This document shows, in pieces, positions 46,605 to 55,468 of a stretch of DNA of 64,000 nt. Origin of the DNA: Sphingobium terrigena. Its GTDB lineage: Bacteria > Pseudomonadota > Alphaproteobacteria > Sphingomonadales > Sphingomonadaceae. Within the stretch, counting starts at the first letter, position 1. The number at the start of each line of letters is the position of its first letter. The stretch lies in NCBI RefSeq assembly GCF_003591655.1, contig NZ_QVRA01000008.1, positions 124,001 to 188,000 on the forward strand. Reading direction: 5' to 3'. The position numbers and the translations under genes were made by a program. The notes under the pieces were generated by a model that worked only from the letters and a program-made list of their open reading frames with translations, searched no databases and was not told where the DNA came from.

Positions 46605-46819
46605 CCTTTACTGCCGACATGACATGGAAATGCATTCGATCTCCATGGCAGGAACGGCGCTTTGGCATAGTATCTGCGTATGATTTTGCGCCATAGCATG
46701 GCTGTGCGTACCAATTCCTACGCAATTTCAATGCGGCCTGCCCGTTCCCGCTCTCGTTTTGCTATGCGGTCATCGGTAAATGGGATGCCTCCTGTTCGAC
46801 ATTGCAGAGGCTGGTTTTC
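46605..46819. other. Intergenic region between kup and small membrane gene
   Basis: 215 nt separating divergent genes. No gene family, repeat or terminator was recognised. The sequence is relatively A/T-rich around 46620-46740 and probably carries the promoters of both flanking genes. Confidence 0.4.
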
Positions 46820-47104
46820 ATGTCCCATTGGCATCCCCATCCCGCCGCGCGGATTGGCCTGCGCCTGCTTGGCCTTGGCCTGATCGCCAGCCTTGGCCCG
46901 CAGGGGCGGCTGCTGCACCAGTTGGTCGACCGGTCGGTGGGGGTCACATTGGCGCAGCTCGCGGTCGCCGCCACTGCCTTTCTCAGCGCTAGTCTGGGGA
47001 TGACGTTGCTGCTGCTGGGACCCGATCTATGGAAACCGGTGCGCGTCGCCCCGCGCTGGACCCGTCGCGATGCACCGACGCGAGCGCCGGGAAAGCGCGT
47101 CTGA
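46820..47104 (+). CDS. Small membrane protein, unknown
   Basis: 94 residues, not recognised. Two hydrophobic segments are visible: LRLLGLGLIASLGPQGRLL (about 13-30) and VGVTLAQLAVAATAFLSASLGMTLLLLG (about 36-64). The C-terminus is basic (WKPVRVAPRWTRRDAPTRAPGKRV). GAGG lies about 9 nt before the ATG at 46820. Its coding character (GC at third positions) is like the neighbours. Could be an inner-membrane accessory protein; no partner was identified. Confidence 0.6.
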   Translation: MSHWHPHPAARIGLRLLGLGLIASLGPQGRLLHQLVDRSVGVTLAQLAVAATAFLSASLGMTLLLLGPDLWKPVRVAPRWTRRDAPTRAPGKRV

Positions 47105-47195
47105 GGAGCGCCCGAACCGTTTTGGTTCAGGCGGGTCCCAGGCGCTGGCCATGATAAACCGACAGTGAGCTGGACATATGTGAAGGGAAAAATCG

Positions 47196-47284
47196 TCCCG
47201 GACAGCCTTTGGCGCGTGCAGTTCGCCGCATGGCTGTCCGGGATCACAGCGTTGTGCGCTTTGGAGAAGGCGTGACAACGCTGT
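47196..47284. repeat. Two tandem perfect inverted repeats
   Basis: TCCCGGACAGCC (47196-47207) pairs perfectly with GGCTGTCCGGGA (47232-47243). Then ACAGCGTTGT (47246-47255) pairs with ACAACGCTGT (47275-47284). The two hairpins are 2 nt apart in a gene-free stretch between the convergent small membrane gene and the SMP-30 gene. There is no long T run. They could be a paired RNA structure or a DNA site. Confidence 0.6.
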
Positions 47285-47353
47285 CCAGGCGCATTAAGCA
47301 GATTCTCGCGCCCGGTTCAATCGCCTTTTATCAGGTTTTGGGTGAATCACGCA

Positions 47354-48208
47354 TCAGCCCGCAAACAGGTTGGTCGGCATTCCGCGCACACCGCAATCGA
47401 CTTCGAAGAAGCCGCCGTCATGAGGCGTCGCGTCCAGGCCGGTCGCCGCAGAACTGACGAACATGCGGTCCAGATCAGGTCCGGCAAAGCTGATGTTAGT
47501 GATCTGCCGCGCGGGCAAGGCGATGGAACGGTCCAGCGCGCCGTCAGGCGTGAAGCGGCTGATTCGTCCGCCGCCCCAATGGGCGACCCAGATATGGCCG
47601 TCCGCATCCACGGTCATGCCGTCGGGATAGCCGTCCGCATCGGTAAAGCGGATGAAGGGCTGGCGATCAGCGATCCCGTCGGCCGTCCGGGCAAAGCGAT
47701 ACATGACTCGACGCGACGTATCGCTATGATAGAGCCATTTGCCGCAGGGCGAGAAAGCCGGGCCGTTGGTCACGCGATAACCGCTGTCCATCTGCTGCCA
47801 GCGCAAATCGGGGGCAAGCCGATAGAGCGATCCGCTGTCGCGTTCCTCCTCCATATCCATCGTGCCGCACCAGATATAGCCGTTCGCATCGGCCTTGCCA
47901 TCATTCATGCGGTTATAGGACAGGTCAGGTTCCGGGTCGCCGATGGGCGTGATGGTCAGCGGGTTCAGGCTGATCGCGGCAAAACCGCTTTTGAACCCGC
48001 CGATAAAGCCGCCGCCCGCCCGCTCCGCCACCCAGCCCAGCGGTTCGGGCATCGCCCAGCGCTCGACCGTGCCGCCGTCCAGCGACAGCCGGTTGAGCGC
48101 GGGCGCAAGGATATCGACCCAATAGACCGCATTGTCGCGCGCCGACCAGAGCGTCCCTTCGCCCAGCGTGTCAGCCACATCGCGTTGGATCATCTGCCAT
48201 TGTGCCAT
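47354..48208 (-). CDS. SMP-30/gluconolactonase-like lactonase (probable L-arabinolactonase)
   Basis: A 284-residue six-bladed propeller of the SMP-30/LRE family that hydrolyses sugar lactones. The divalent-metal residues are visible as Glu in LGEGTLWS, Asn in YRVTNGPAFS and Asp in YPDGMTVDADGHIWVA, and WCGTMDMEEERDSGSLYRL is the family body. By context it should open L-arabino-1,4-lactone, the product of the Gfo/Idh dehydrogenase at 52.9 kb. The sugar preference is inferred from the locus. It starts 3 nt after the galM stop and shares its transcript. Confidence 0.87.
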   Translation of the reverse strand: MAQWQMIQRDVADTLGEGTLWSARDNAVYWVDILAPALNRLSLDGGTVERWAMPEPLGWVAERAGGGFIGGFKSGFAAISLNPLTITPIGDPEPDLSYNRMNDGKADANGYIWCGTMDMEEERDSGSLYRLAPDLRWQQMDSGYRVTNGPAFSPCGKWLYHSDTSRRVMYRFARTADGIADRQPFIRFTDADGYPDGMTVDADGHIWVAHWGGGRISRFTPDGALDRSIALPARQITNISFAGPDLDRMFVSSAATGLDATPHDGGFFEVDCGVRGMPTNLFAG

Positions 48209-48211
48209 GAG

Positions 48212-49360
48212 TCAGCGCTTTACCGAAAGGCGATAGACCATCGCGTGATGATAGGGCTTGCCCGGATCAACCCGGGCCGACACGAAATTGGGCTTGTTGG
48301 GCGCGTCTGGGAATTTCTGCGGCTCCAGCGCGATGCCGTCACCCATGCGGTAGAGATGCCCACCCTTGCCGACCAGCGTGCCGTCCAGGAAATTGCCTGC
48401 GTAAAATTGCAGCCCCGGCTCGGTCGTCAGCACCTCCAGCACCCGGCCCGATGCCGGATCTTCCAGCCGCGCAGCCAGTTGCGGCGTCTTTGTCACGCCC
48501 TTGTCCAGCGCCCAATTATGGTCATAGCCGCGCCCGGCAACGATCTGCGGATCGCGCCCGTCGCGAATGCCGTCAGCGACGCGGCGGGGGGCGCGAAAAT
48601 CAAACACGCCGCCATCCACCGGCTTCAACTCGCCGGTCGGGATCAGCGCGGCATCGACCGGCGTATAGGCCTTGGCCGGGATCGTCAGCAGATGGCCGAG
48701 CGCACCGTCCGGCGATCCTTCGCCGGCCAGGTTGAAAATCGCGTGGTTGGTCATGTTGACGATCGTGGGCTTGTCGGTTTTCGCGTCGAATGTGATGCCG
48801 AGATTACCCGCTTCGTCCAGCGTATAGGTGACGCTGCTGTCCAGCTTGCCCGGATAGCCCGAATCGCCATCCGCGCTGGTCAGCGTCAGCACGAGGGTCG
48901 CGACCGGCCCGCTCTTGACCGACGCGACTTTCCAGACCTGTTTGTCAAACCCCTTGCCGCCGCCGTGCAGCGTATTGGTCTTGTCGTTGAGCGGCAGTTG
49001 ATAGGCTTTGCCGTCGAGCGAGAAGGCGCCGCCCGCGATCCGGTTGGCATAGCGGCCCACGGTCACGCCGAAATAATTGGGATGATCGACATAGTCTTTG
49101 AGGTCATCATAGCCGAGCAGCACGTCCGCGAATTTGCCGTCCTTGTCGGGCGCAGACAGCGCCTGGAGCGTCGCGCCATAGGTCAGGATCTTCGCCGATA
49201 CACCCTGTTTATTGGTCAGGCTGATCACCTCCACCGCTGATCCGTCCGCCAGCGTGCCGGCAGGGGCGCGGCTGGCTTCGGCGGCAAGGGCAGGCACGCT
49301 TGTCAGTGCCAGCGCGACTGCGTATGACAGCGTTGTTTTGATCGTAGCGACGTTGCGCAT
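48212..49360 (-). CDS. galM: Aldose 1-epimerase
   Basis: 382 residues. An N-terminal signal peptide (LSYAVALALTSVPALA) exports the protein to the periplasm. The mutarotase core contains the catalytic His of NMTNHAIFNLAG and the base Glu in LTTEPGLQFY, with VGRYANRIAGG and GYDHNW. It interconverts alpha/beta anomers of sugars; arabinose and galactose are typical substrates. ATG at 49360 begins the signal; the frame opens at 49516. Divergent from the sugar transporter, with the candidate operator between them. Confidence 0.93.
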   Translation of the reverse strand: MRNVATIKTTLSYAVALALTSVPALAAEASRAPAGTLADGSAVEVISLTNKQGVSAKILTYGATLQALSAPDKDGKFADVLLGYDDLKDYVDHPNYFGVTVGRYANRIAGGAFSLDGKAYQLPLNDKTNTLHGGGKGFDKQVWKVASVKSGPVATLVLTLTSADGDSGYPGKLDSSVTYTLDEAGNLGITFDAKTDKPTIVNMTNHAIFNLAGEGSPDGALGHLLTIPAKAYTPVDAALIPTGELKPVDGGVFDFRAPRRVADGIRDGRDPQIVAGRGYDHNWALDKGVTKTPQLAARLEDPASGRVLEVLTTEPGLQFYAGNFLDGTLVGKGGHLYRMGDGIALEPQKFPDAPNKPNFVSARVDPGKPYHHAMVYRLSVKR

Positions 49361-49406
49361 GGGGCTTCCTCTTGTGACCATGACCCATTGACGGGCGGTT
49401 TCGGGG

Positions 49407-49424
49407 AATATACTCAGACAAAAT
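49407..49424. promoter_or_regulatory. Candidate operator in galM / fucP-type divergent promoter
   Basis: Read on the minus strand, TTTTGTCTGAGTATATT contains the core TGTCTGAGT (49420-49412). It overlaps a minus-strand promoter (TTGCAT 49436-49431, 18 nt, TATATT 49412-49407). A plus-strand TTGACG at 49388-49393 stands 15 nt before TATACT at 49409-49414. The same core occurs at 51.7 and 58.1 kb. Confidence 0.55.
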
Positions 49425-49482
49425 AAGCGGATGCAACCCCTCAAGCGGCTGTGCCGCACTGGAATTTTACGGAGACGGATGA

Positions 49483-50790
49483 ATGGCAGGACCAGTTTCC
49501 TCGACCGCCGCGCCAACGGTGACGCATAATCCCGGCACGCGCTACGGCCCGGCGCTTGGCCTGCTGGCCAGCCTGTTTTTCATGTGGGGCTTCATCACGG
49601 TCATCAACAATACGCTGCTGCCGCATCTGCGCAGCGTGTTTGACCTGAGCTACACCCAGACGACGCTGATCGAATCGGTCTGGTTCATCGCCTATTTCTT
49701 CGCCTCCATCCCGTCGGCCAAGCTGATCGAGCGGGTCGGCTATCAGAAGTCGATGGTGATCGGGCTGCTGATCATGGCGGCGGGCGCAGCGGGCATGACG
49801 CTGGCGGCATCCATCCCCTCCTATGGCGTGACTCTGGTCATGCTGTTCGTCATCGCCAGCGGCATCACTTTGTTGCAGGTCGCGGCCAACCCCTATGTCG
49901 CAGTGGTCGGCAAGCCCGAAACCGCCTCCTCGCGCCTCAATCTGGTGCAGGCGATGAATTCGGCGGGCACGATGCTGGCGCCTTTGTTCGGCGCCTATCT
50001 GATCCTGGGCCGATCGAAGGGTGGCACGGCGCAGGGCGATGTCGTGCTGACGCAAGCTGAACGTCTGGCCGACGCCCAGTCGGTGATCCTGCCCTATATC
50101 ATCGTCGCCGTCATTTTGGTGGTGCTGGCTGTTATCATCGCCCGCTTTCCGCTGCCCGCCATGGGCAACGCCACATCGCGCCACAGCAAGGAAGAGCGCA
50201 AGAAGCACTCGCTCTGGGCCCATCGCAATCTGGTGTTCGGCATCCCCGCGATCTTCATCTATCTGATCGCAGAAATCGGCGTCGCCAACCTGTTCGTCAA
50301 TTTCGTCAGCCAGCCCGACATCGCCAATCTGACGCATGAGCAGGCGGGCAATTATCTCAGCCTGCTGTGGGGCGGGATGATGGTTGGCCGTTTTGCTGGC
50401 TCTGCGATCATGCAGAAATTCGATGCTGGCCATGTGCTGGCCGCCTTCTCGATCGGTGCGTTCATCGTCATGCTGGTGACGGTGTTCACCACAGGGCCGA
50501 TGGCGATGTGGGCGCTGATCCTGGTCGGCCTGTTCCACTCGATCATGTTCCCCACCATCTTCACGCTGGGGATCAAGGGGCTTGGGCCGCTGACCGAGGA
50601 AGGATCCGGCCTGCTGATCATGGCGATCGCCGGTGGCGCGCTGGTCGTGGTGCAGGGCAAGCTGGCGGACGAATATGGCCTGCAATGGTCGTTCCTGCTG
50701 ACCGCGGCTTGCGAACTCTACATCCTGTTCTACGCGCTATGGGGATCGAAAGTGACCCATGCGCTGCCCGACCAGCCGGTCGCGGAATAA
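49483..50790 (+). CDS. Sugar MFS transporter of the FucP family
   Basis: A 435-residue major facilitator with 12 predicted segments of the FucP/GlcP H+/sugar symporter class. It shows the N-terminal GLLASLFFMWGFITVINNTLLPHLRSVFDLSY, the repeated loop ASGITLLQVAANPYVAVVGKPETASSRLNLVQAMNSAGTMLAPLFGAYLI, and LVGLFHSIMFPTIFTLGIKGLG. By position it should carry L-arabinose or a related sugar, next to the arabinose pathway genes; the sugar is inferred. Divergent from galM. Confidence 0.92.
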   Translation: MAGPVSSTAAPTVTHNPGTRYGPALGLLASLFFMWGFITVINNTLLPHLRSVFDLSYTQTTLIESVWFIAYFFASIPSAKLIERVGYQKSMVIGLLIMAAGAAGMTLAASIPSYGVTLVMLFVIASGITLLQVAANPYVAVVGKPETASSRLNLVQAMNSAGTMLAPLFGAYLILGRSKGGTAQGDVVLTQAERLADAQSVILPYIIVAVILVVLAVIIARFPLPAMGNATSRHSKEERKKHSLWAHRNLVFGIPAIFIYLIAEIGVANLFVNFVSQPDIANLTHEQAGNYLSLLWGGMMVGRFAGSAIMQKFDAGHVLAAFSIGAFIVMLVTVFTTGPMAMWALILVGLFHSIMFPTIFTLGIKGLGPLTEEGSGLLIMAIAGGALVVVQGKLADEYGLQWSFLLTAACELYILFYALWGSKVTHALPDQPVAE

Positions 50791-50818
50791 GCGGAATAAA
50801 GCCGAGGGTCGCACTTCG

Positions 50819-50860
50819 GAAAAAAGGCCGGAGCGGGGTAACCTGCTCCGGCCTTTTTCA
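50819..50860. terminator. Bidirectional terminator between the transporter and regulator
   Basis: AAAAAGGCCGGAGC (50821-50834) pairs with GCTCCGGCCTTTTT (50845-50858). A-run and T-run on both sides make it a terminator for the convergent FucP-type gene (plus) and GntR regulator (minus). Confidence 0.92.
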
Positions 50861-50886
50861 TTTCTCCCCGTGCAGGGGAGGAATAA

Positions 50887-51651
50887 TCATCCCCCCATTG
50901 CGCTAGCCGTGTCCTCCAGCGCCAGATCGACCAGCACGCCCATGGCGTCCGCAGCCGCCGCCGCATCACCCGATGCGATGGCGTCAAACACGCGGACATG
51001 GTCGGGGATCGGGTTGCGCGGCAGGGCGCGGGCGCGTTGCTTATATTGGGTGGTCCAGTTGACCGCCGCGCCTATGCTGGCGGACAGGACCTGGAGCGCA
51101 TCGTTGCGGGTCGCATTCAATATCGCATTGTGGAAATCGCGGTCCGCCGCCCGGCCCAGTTCGGTCGCCAGCGTATGGCGGCGCATGGCGGCCAGCGCAT
51201 CCTTCATGATTTTGATGTCATTCTTGTCGCGCCGCTGCGCCGCCAGCCGGGCGGCGGCCGGTTCGACGATCGCGCGCAGTTCGAACAGATCGCGCACGAA
51301 TTGGATGTCGGGTTCCCCGGCAAAGGCCCAGGCCAGCACTTCGGGGTCCAGCAAATTCCAGCGGTTGCGGGGCAAGACTCGCGTTCCAGCCTTGGGGCGG
51401 CTTTCCACCAGCCCCTTGGCCGTCAACACCTGGATTGCTTCGCGATAGGCGCTGCGCGACACGTCCAGTTCCTCGGCAAAGGCGACTTCACCCGACAGAA
51501 TATCACCAGGCGCATATTGGCCTGACAAGATCGCGGTGCCCAGCTTGTGCGCGATCGCCCCGTGCAATCGCCTGCCCGGCCCGCGTGCCACCTTGACCGA
51601 ACCGCCATTTTCCGCGGCTTGCGCATCTGTTGACGGCCTATCCTGTCCCAT
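50887..51651 (-). CDS. GntR-family regulator of the FadR/FCD type
   Basis: 254 residues. The winged-helix DNA-binding domain (about 25-95) has GDILSGEVAFAEELDVSRSAYREAIQVLTAKGLVESRPKAGTRV. The all-helical FCD ligand domain (about 110-240) carries LRAIVEPAAARLAA, ADRDFHNAIL and a late DHVRVFDAIASGD, whose Asp/His residues usually bind a metal and a carboxylate ligand. It sits inside the arabinose locus and is the best candidate regulator of it, probably sensing a sugar acid. GGAGGAG lies about 6 nt before ATG 51651. Divergent from araD1-type gene. Confidence 0.92.
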   Translation of the reverse strand: MGQDRPSTDAQAAENGGSVKVARGPGRRLHGAIAHKLGTAILSGQYAPGDILSGEVAFAEELDVSRSAYREAIQVLTAKGLVESRPKAGTRVLPRNRWNLLDPEVLAWAFAGEPDIQFVRDLFELRAIVEPAAARLAAQRRDKNDIKIMKDALAAMRRHTLATELGRAADRDFHNAILNATRNDALQVLSASIGAAVNWTTQYKQRARALPRNPIPDHVRVFDAIASGDAAAAADAMGVLVDLALEDTASAMGG

Positions 51652-51731
51652 TCCGGCTCCTCCCACCTTGCATCTATCAGGCACGGATCGGTGTAGAATA
51701 GAAGCATTGCCATTACCATCATCCTGTAATA

Positions 51732-51749
51732 TGTCGGAGTAATTGACAG
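51732..51749. promoter_or_regulatory. Candidate operator between regulator and AraD1 genes
   Basis: TGTCGGAGTAATTGACAG carries the core TGTCGGAGT, one base from the TGTCTGAGT core at 49.4 and 58.1 kb. It lies about 80 nt upstream of the regulator start and 108 nt upstream of the AraD1 start, so it could control both and give autoregulation. Confidence 0.5.
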
Positions 51750-51856
51750 AGTCATCGTGCAGGCGTTGCTGCTTTCTGCAGCAGCCCGAGCGCGTGATCG
51801 CTCGTCATTCAGGATCAGCCAGCGCCGCGAACGGCGTGCGGGAGGAGAGTTTTTTC

Positions 51857-52849
51857 ATGATATTGCGCCTGTTGCAGCACCGTGCCCCCAGCGGCGTCCG
51901 CTCCGTTATCGCGGCGCAGGGCGATGCTGCCCATATCGTGCCGGGCTATACCAGCATCCGCGCGCTGGCGCTCGACGCGATTGCCCGTGGCATCAGCCTG
52001 AGCGCCGCTGTCGAAGCGGCTGGCAGGGGCAATCCGATCGACATCGCCGCCGCCTTCGCCGCGGGCGAATTGCTGGCGCCCATCGACCATGATGATGACG
52101 CGCATATCCAGCTGACCGGCACCGGCCTGACCCATCTTGGTTCCGCCGAAGGGCGCGACAAGATGCACCGGGAAGCAGCGGCAGTCGAAAAGCAGACCGA
52201 TTCGATGCGCATGTTCCTGGAAGGGCTGGAGGGCGGCAAGCCTGCGCCGGGCGCGGTCGGCCAGCAGCCCGAATGGTTTTACAAGGGCGACGGGTCGCAG
52301 CTGGTCGGACCGGGTGAACCGCTGGCCATGCCCGCCTTTGCCAAGGATGGCGGCGAGGAGCCGGAAATTGCGGGCATCTACATCATTGGCGATGATGGCC
52401 AGCCCTATCGGCTTGGCCTGGCGCTCGCCAACGAGTTTAGCGACCATGTGACCGAGCGGCACAATTATCTGTGGCTCGCCCATTCCAAGCTGCGGCAGGC
52501 CGCGCTTGGCCCGGAATTGCTGGTCGGCACCCCGCCGGAGCATATCGAGGGGGCAAGCCGCATCCTGCGCGATGGCAGGGCGATCTGGGAAAAGCCGTTC
52601 CTGTCGGGCGAGGGCAATATGTCGCACAGCTTCGCCAATCTGGAACATCATCATTTCAAATATGATCTGTTCCGCCGCCCCGGCGACGTGCACGTCCATT
52701 TCTTCGGCACCGCGACGCTCTCCTTCAGTGACGGCATCGCGACGCAGGAAGGCGATGTGTTCGAAATCGCCGCCGCACCCTTCACCCTGCCGGTGCGCAA
52801 TGTGTTGCAGCGGGCAGAGCCAGTCGAAGTGGTCGTTCAGGCGCTCTGA
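51857..52849 (+). CDS. AraD1/GguC-family protein (FAH superfamily), probable 2-keto-3-deoxypentonate dehydratase
   Basis: 330 residues of the fumarylacetoacetate hydrolase superfamily, AraD1/GguC type. Metal/substrate region cues: GGEEPEIAGIYIIGDDGQPYRLGLALANEFSDHVTE, HSKLRQAALGPELLVG, and a C-terminal VHFFGTATLSFSDGIATQEGD. FAH enzymes in the non-phosphorylating pentose pathway convert 2-keto-3-deoxypentonate to alpha-ketoglutaric semialdehyde; that function is inferred from family and context, not shown. GGAGGAG lies before ATG 51857; the frame opens at 51743. Followed 5 nt later by the dehydrogenase. Confidence 0.83.
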   Translation: MILRLLQHRAPSGVRSVIAAQGDAAHIVPGYTSIRALALDAIARGISLSAAVEAAGRGNPIDIAAAFAAGELLAPIDHDDDAHIQLTGTGLTHLGSAEGRDKMHREAAAVEKQTDSMRMFLEGLEGGKPAPGAVGQQPEWFYKGDGSQLVGPGEPLAMPAFAKDGGEEPEIAGIYIIGDDGQPYRLGLALANEFSDHVTERHNYLWLAHSKLRQAALGPELLVGTPPEHIEGASRILRDGRAIWEKPFLSGEGNMSHSFANLEHHHFKYDLFRRPGDVHVHFFGTATLSFSDGIATQEGDVFEIAAAPFTLPVRNVLQRAEPVEVVVQAL

Positions 52850-52854
52850 GTTCC

Positions 52855-53781
52855 ATGGACCCGATCCGTATCGCGATCGTGGGCATCGGCAAGATTGCGC
52901 GCGACCAGCATGTCCCCGCGATCCGGGGCAATAACGCCTTCAGCCTGGCCGCGACCGTCAGTCCGCATGATGCCGGCCTGGACGGGGTGCCGCATCTGGC
53001 CAGTCTGGATGCGCTGCTGCGGGATGGCCCGGCGGTGGATGCGATCGCGCTCTGCACCCCGCCGCAGGTCCGCTACGATCTGGCGGCACAGGCGCTGGGG
53101 CGCGGCGTCCACCTGTTTCTGGAAAAGCCGCCCGGCGCGACGCTGGCCGAAGTCGGCGCTTTGCAGGCGCAGGCGGACAAGGTCGGCGTTTCCCTGTTTG
53201 CCGCCTGGCACAACCGCTTTGCCGCGGGCGTAGCCCCGGCGCGGGCCTGGCTGGCCGAGCGGCGGATCGAAAGCGTGTCGATCGTCTGGCGGGAGGATGT
53301 GCGCGTATGGCATCCGGGACAGGCATGGATCTGGCAACCCGGCGGGCTTGGCGTGTTCGATCCGGGGATCAATGCGCTCTCCATCGTCACCCATATCCTG
53401 CCGCGCCCCTTCTTCCTGAAGGACGCGACGCTGACCCTGCCGGACAATCGCGCCGCGCCGATCGCGGCGGACCTGCATTTTCGCGATACCGGGGGCGCGC
53501 CCATTCACATGGATCTCGACTGGCGGCAAACCGGGCCGCAAAGCTGGGACATTGTCGTGGAAACCGACGCGGGGACGCTCAAATTGTCTCAGGGGGGTGC
53601 GGTGCTGCACCTGCCCAGCGGCACAGAACATGGTGAGGATGTCGAATATCCCGGCCTCTACAGCCGCTTTGCCGCGCTGATCCGGGGCGGACGGTCGGAC
53701 GTCGATACCGATCCGCTGCGGCTGGTCGCCGACGCCTTCCTGCGCGGGCGGCGTGAGACCACAGACGCATTTCACGATTAA
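52855..53781 (+). CDS. Gfo/Idh/MocA oxidoreductase, probable L-arabinose/D-galactose 1-dehydrogenase
   Basis: 308 residues. N-terminal Rossmann NAD(P) domain (VGIGKIARDQHVPAI, AIALCTPPQVRYDLA) and the EKPPGATLAEV motif with the conserved lysine. The C-terminal substrate domain (about 125-305) carries WHNRFAAGVAPARAWL and FDPGINALSIVTHILP. It should oxidise an aldose at C1 to the lactone, feeding the SMP-30 lactonase. Length is as for galactose/arabinose 1-dehydrogenases (about 300). Sugar specificity is inferred. Located between araD1-type and the GH51 gene on one operon. Confidence 0.88.
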   Translation: MDPIRIAIVGIGKIARDQHVPAIRGNNAFSLAATVSPHDAGLDGVPHLASLDALLRDGPAVDAIALCTPPQVRYDLAAQALGRGVHLFLEKPPGATLAEVGALQAQADKVGVSLFAAWHNRFAAGVAPARAWLAERRIESVSIVWREDVRVWHPGQAWIWQPGGLGVFDPGINALSIVTHILPRPFFLKDATLTLPDNRAAPIAADLHFRDTGGAPIHMDLDWRQTGPQSWDIVVETDAGTLKLSQGGAVLHLPSGTEHGEDVEYPGLYSRFAALIRGGRSDVDTDPLRLVADAFLRGRRETTDAFHD

Positions 53782-53800
53782 GATCACAGGAGAGGACGAC

Positions 53801-55363
53801 ATGATCAAAGCCCTGCGCCGCACTACGGCCACGCTGCTGCTCTGCGCCACCGCATTGACCAGCAGCGCGCACGCCGACACGGATGGCAAGCCGACGACCG
53901 CGACGATCAGCGCCGCGACCCCCGGCCCGGTCTATGACAAGCGCATCTTCACCCAGTTCGCCGAGCATCTGGGCAATGGCATTTATGGTGGCCTCTGGGT
54001 CGGCAATGACAAGTCCATCCCCAACACCAACGGCTTTCGCAATGACGTGATTTCGGCACTGCGCAACCTGTCGGTTCCCGTGGTGCGCTGGCCGGGCGGC
54101 TGCTTTGCCGATGAATATCATTGGCGCGAAGGCATTGGCGGCAAATCCAAGCGCCCGGTCAAGATCAACACCCATTGGGGCGGCGTGACCGAGCCGAACA
54201 CGGTCGGCACCCATGAATTTTTCGAGCTGGTCCGCCAGATCGGTGCGGAGGCCTATGTCGCGGGCAATGTCGGCAATGGCACCCCGCAGGAAATGGCCGA
54301 ATGGGTCGAATATATGACCTCGCCCGCCGGCACGCTGGCCGACGAACGCGCCAAGAATGGCCATAGGGAGCCATGGGCCGTCCCCTACTTCGGCGTGGGT
54401 AACGAGCTATGGGGCTGCGGCGGCAATATGCGCGCCGAATATGCCGCCGACCTCACCCGCCGCTACGCCACCTTCATCAAGGCACCGCGCGGTACGAAGA
54501 TCATGAAGATCGCGGCGGGTGCCAATGTCGATGATTATAACTGGACCGAGACGATGATGAAGGTGGCGAGCGGCCAGCTCGACGCACTGTCGCTCCATTA
54601 TTACACCATCCCTGGCTCCTGGCCGCCGCGCGCCTCGTCCACCGTGTTCGATGAGGCGGGCTGGGCCAACACGCTGGCCGAAGCGCTGCGCATGGACGAG
54701 CTGATCACCAAGCATAGCGCGATCATGGACAAATATGATCCGGCCAAAAAGGTCTGGCTGGCGGTCGATGAATGGGGCACCTGGTATGCCGACGATCCGG
54801 GCACGCATCCCGGCTTCCTGCGCCAGCAGAACACGCTGCGCGACGCACTGGTCGCATCGGTCCATCTCGACATTTTCGCGCGTCATGCCGACCGGGTGAA
54901 GATGACCGCCATCGCCCAGATGGTGAACGTGTTGCAGGCGATGATCCTGACCGATGGCAAGAAGATGGCACTGACGCCGACCTATCATGTGTTTGAAATG
55001 TACAAGCCCTGGCAGGACGCGACCGTGCTGCCGATCAGCATCGACACGCCCTGGTATAACAAGGATAAATGGTCGATGCCCGCGGTCAGCGGATCGGCGG
55101 TCCGGGGCAAGGATGGCAAGGTCCATGTCGGCCTGTCCAACCTGGACCCGAACCAGCCCAACACGGTCACGGTCAAGCTGGATGGCCTGAATGCCGCGAG
55201 CGTCACCGGCCGTATCCTGACCGCATCGGCGATCAACGCCCATAATACATTCGACGCGCCGGACACGGTGAAGCCGGTCGCCTTCACTGGCGCGCAGGTC
55301 AGCGGTGGCACGCTCAGCGTGACCTTGCCGCCCAAGTCGGTGGTGGTGCTGGAGTTGCAATAA
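53801..55363 (+). CDS. Exported GH51 alpha-L-arabinofuranosidase
   Basis: 520 residues. Signal peptide (LLLCATALTSSAHA, about 1-29) then a GH51 (beta/alpha)8 barrel and C-terminal beta domain. The acid/base is Glu202 in GNELWG and the nucleophile is Glu324 in DEWGTWY; the EHLGNGIYGGLWVG start and VRWPGGCFADEYHWREGIG are GH51 features. It releases terminal arabinofuranose from arabinan or arabinoxylan oligosaccharides. Many GH51 enzymes are cytoplasmic; this one is exported, which matches the nearby secreted GH43 enzymes. AGGAGAGG precedes the ATG at 53801. Confidence 0.95.
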   Translation: MIKALRRTTATLLLCATALTSSAHADTDGKPTTATISAATPGPVYDKRIFTQFAEHLGNGIYGGLWVGNDKSIPNTNGFRNDVISALRNLSVPVVRWPGGCFADEYHWREGIGGKSKRPVKINTHWGGVTEPNTVGTHEFFELVRQIGAEAYVAGNVGNGTPQEMAEWVEYMTSPAGTLADERAKNGHREPWAVPYFGVGNELWGCGGNMRAEYAADLTRRYATFIKAPRGTKIMKIAAGANVDDYNWTETMMKVASGQLDALSLHYYTIPGSWPPRASSTVFDEAGWANTLAEALRMDELITKHSAIMDKYDPAKKVWLAVDEWGTWYADDPGTHPGFLRQQNTLRDALVASVHLDIFARHADRVKMTAIAQMVNVLQAMILTDGKKMALTPTYHVFEMYKPWQDATVLPISIDTPWYNKDKWSMPAVSGSAVRGKDGKVHVGLSNLDPNQPNTVTVKLDGLNAASVTGRILTASAINAHNTFDAPDTVKPVAFTGAQVSGGTLSVTLPPKSVVVLELQ

Positions 55364-55376
55364 GGGCTGGGGCGAA

Positions 55377-55446
55377 ATGTGCTCCCGCGCAGGCGGGAGC
55401 CCAGTCCCGCCGTTTCAACCGGGCTCCCGCCTGCGCGGGAGCACAT
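55377..55446. repeat. Perfect 26-bp inverted repeat between GH51 and GH43 genes
   Basis: The arm at 55377-55402 (ATGTGCTCCCGCGCAGGCGG...) is perfectly complementary to 55421-55446, around an 18-nt spacer. Each arm also contains its own smaller palindrome (CCCGC...GCGGG). It ends 22 nt before the GH43 ATG at 55469, inside the operon, so it will form a very stable RNA hairpin between two cistrons. Confidence 0.92.
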
Positions 55447-55468
55447 GGCTTTAATTGGAGAGGTCCGC

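Noticed and set aside
47342..49240. 632-residue plus-strand ORF across the lactonase and galM
   Set aside because: Antisense to two genes with full family motifs; composition is Arg/Asp/His-rich without domain pattern.
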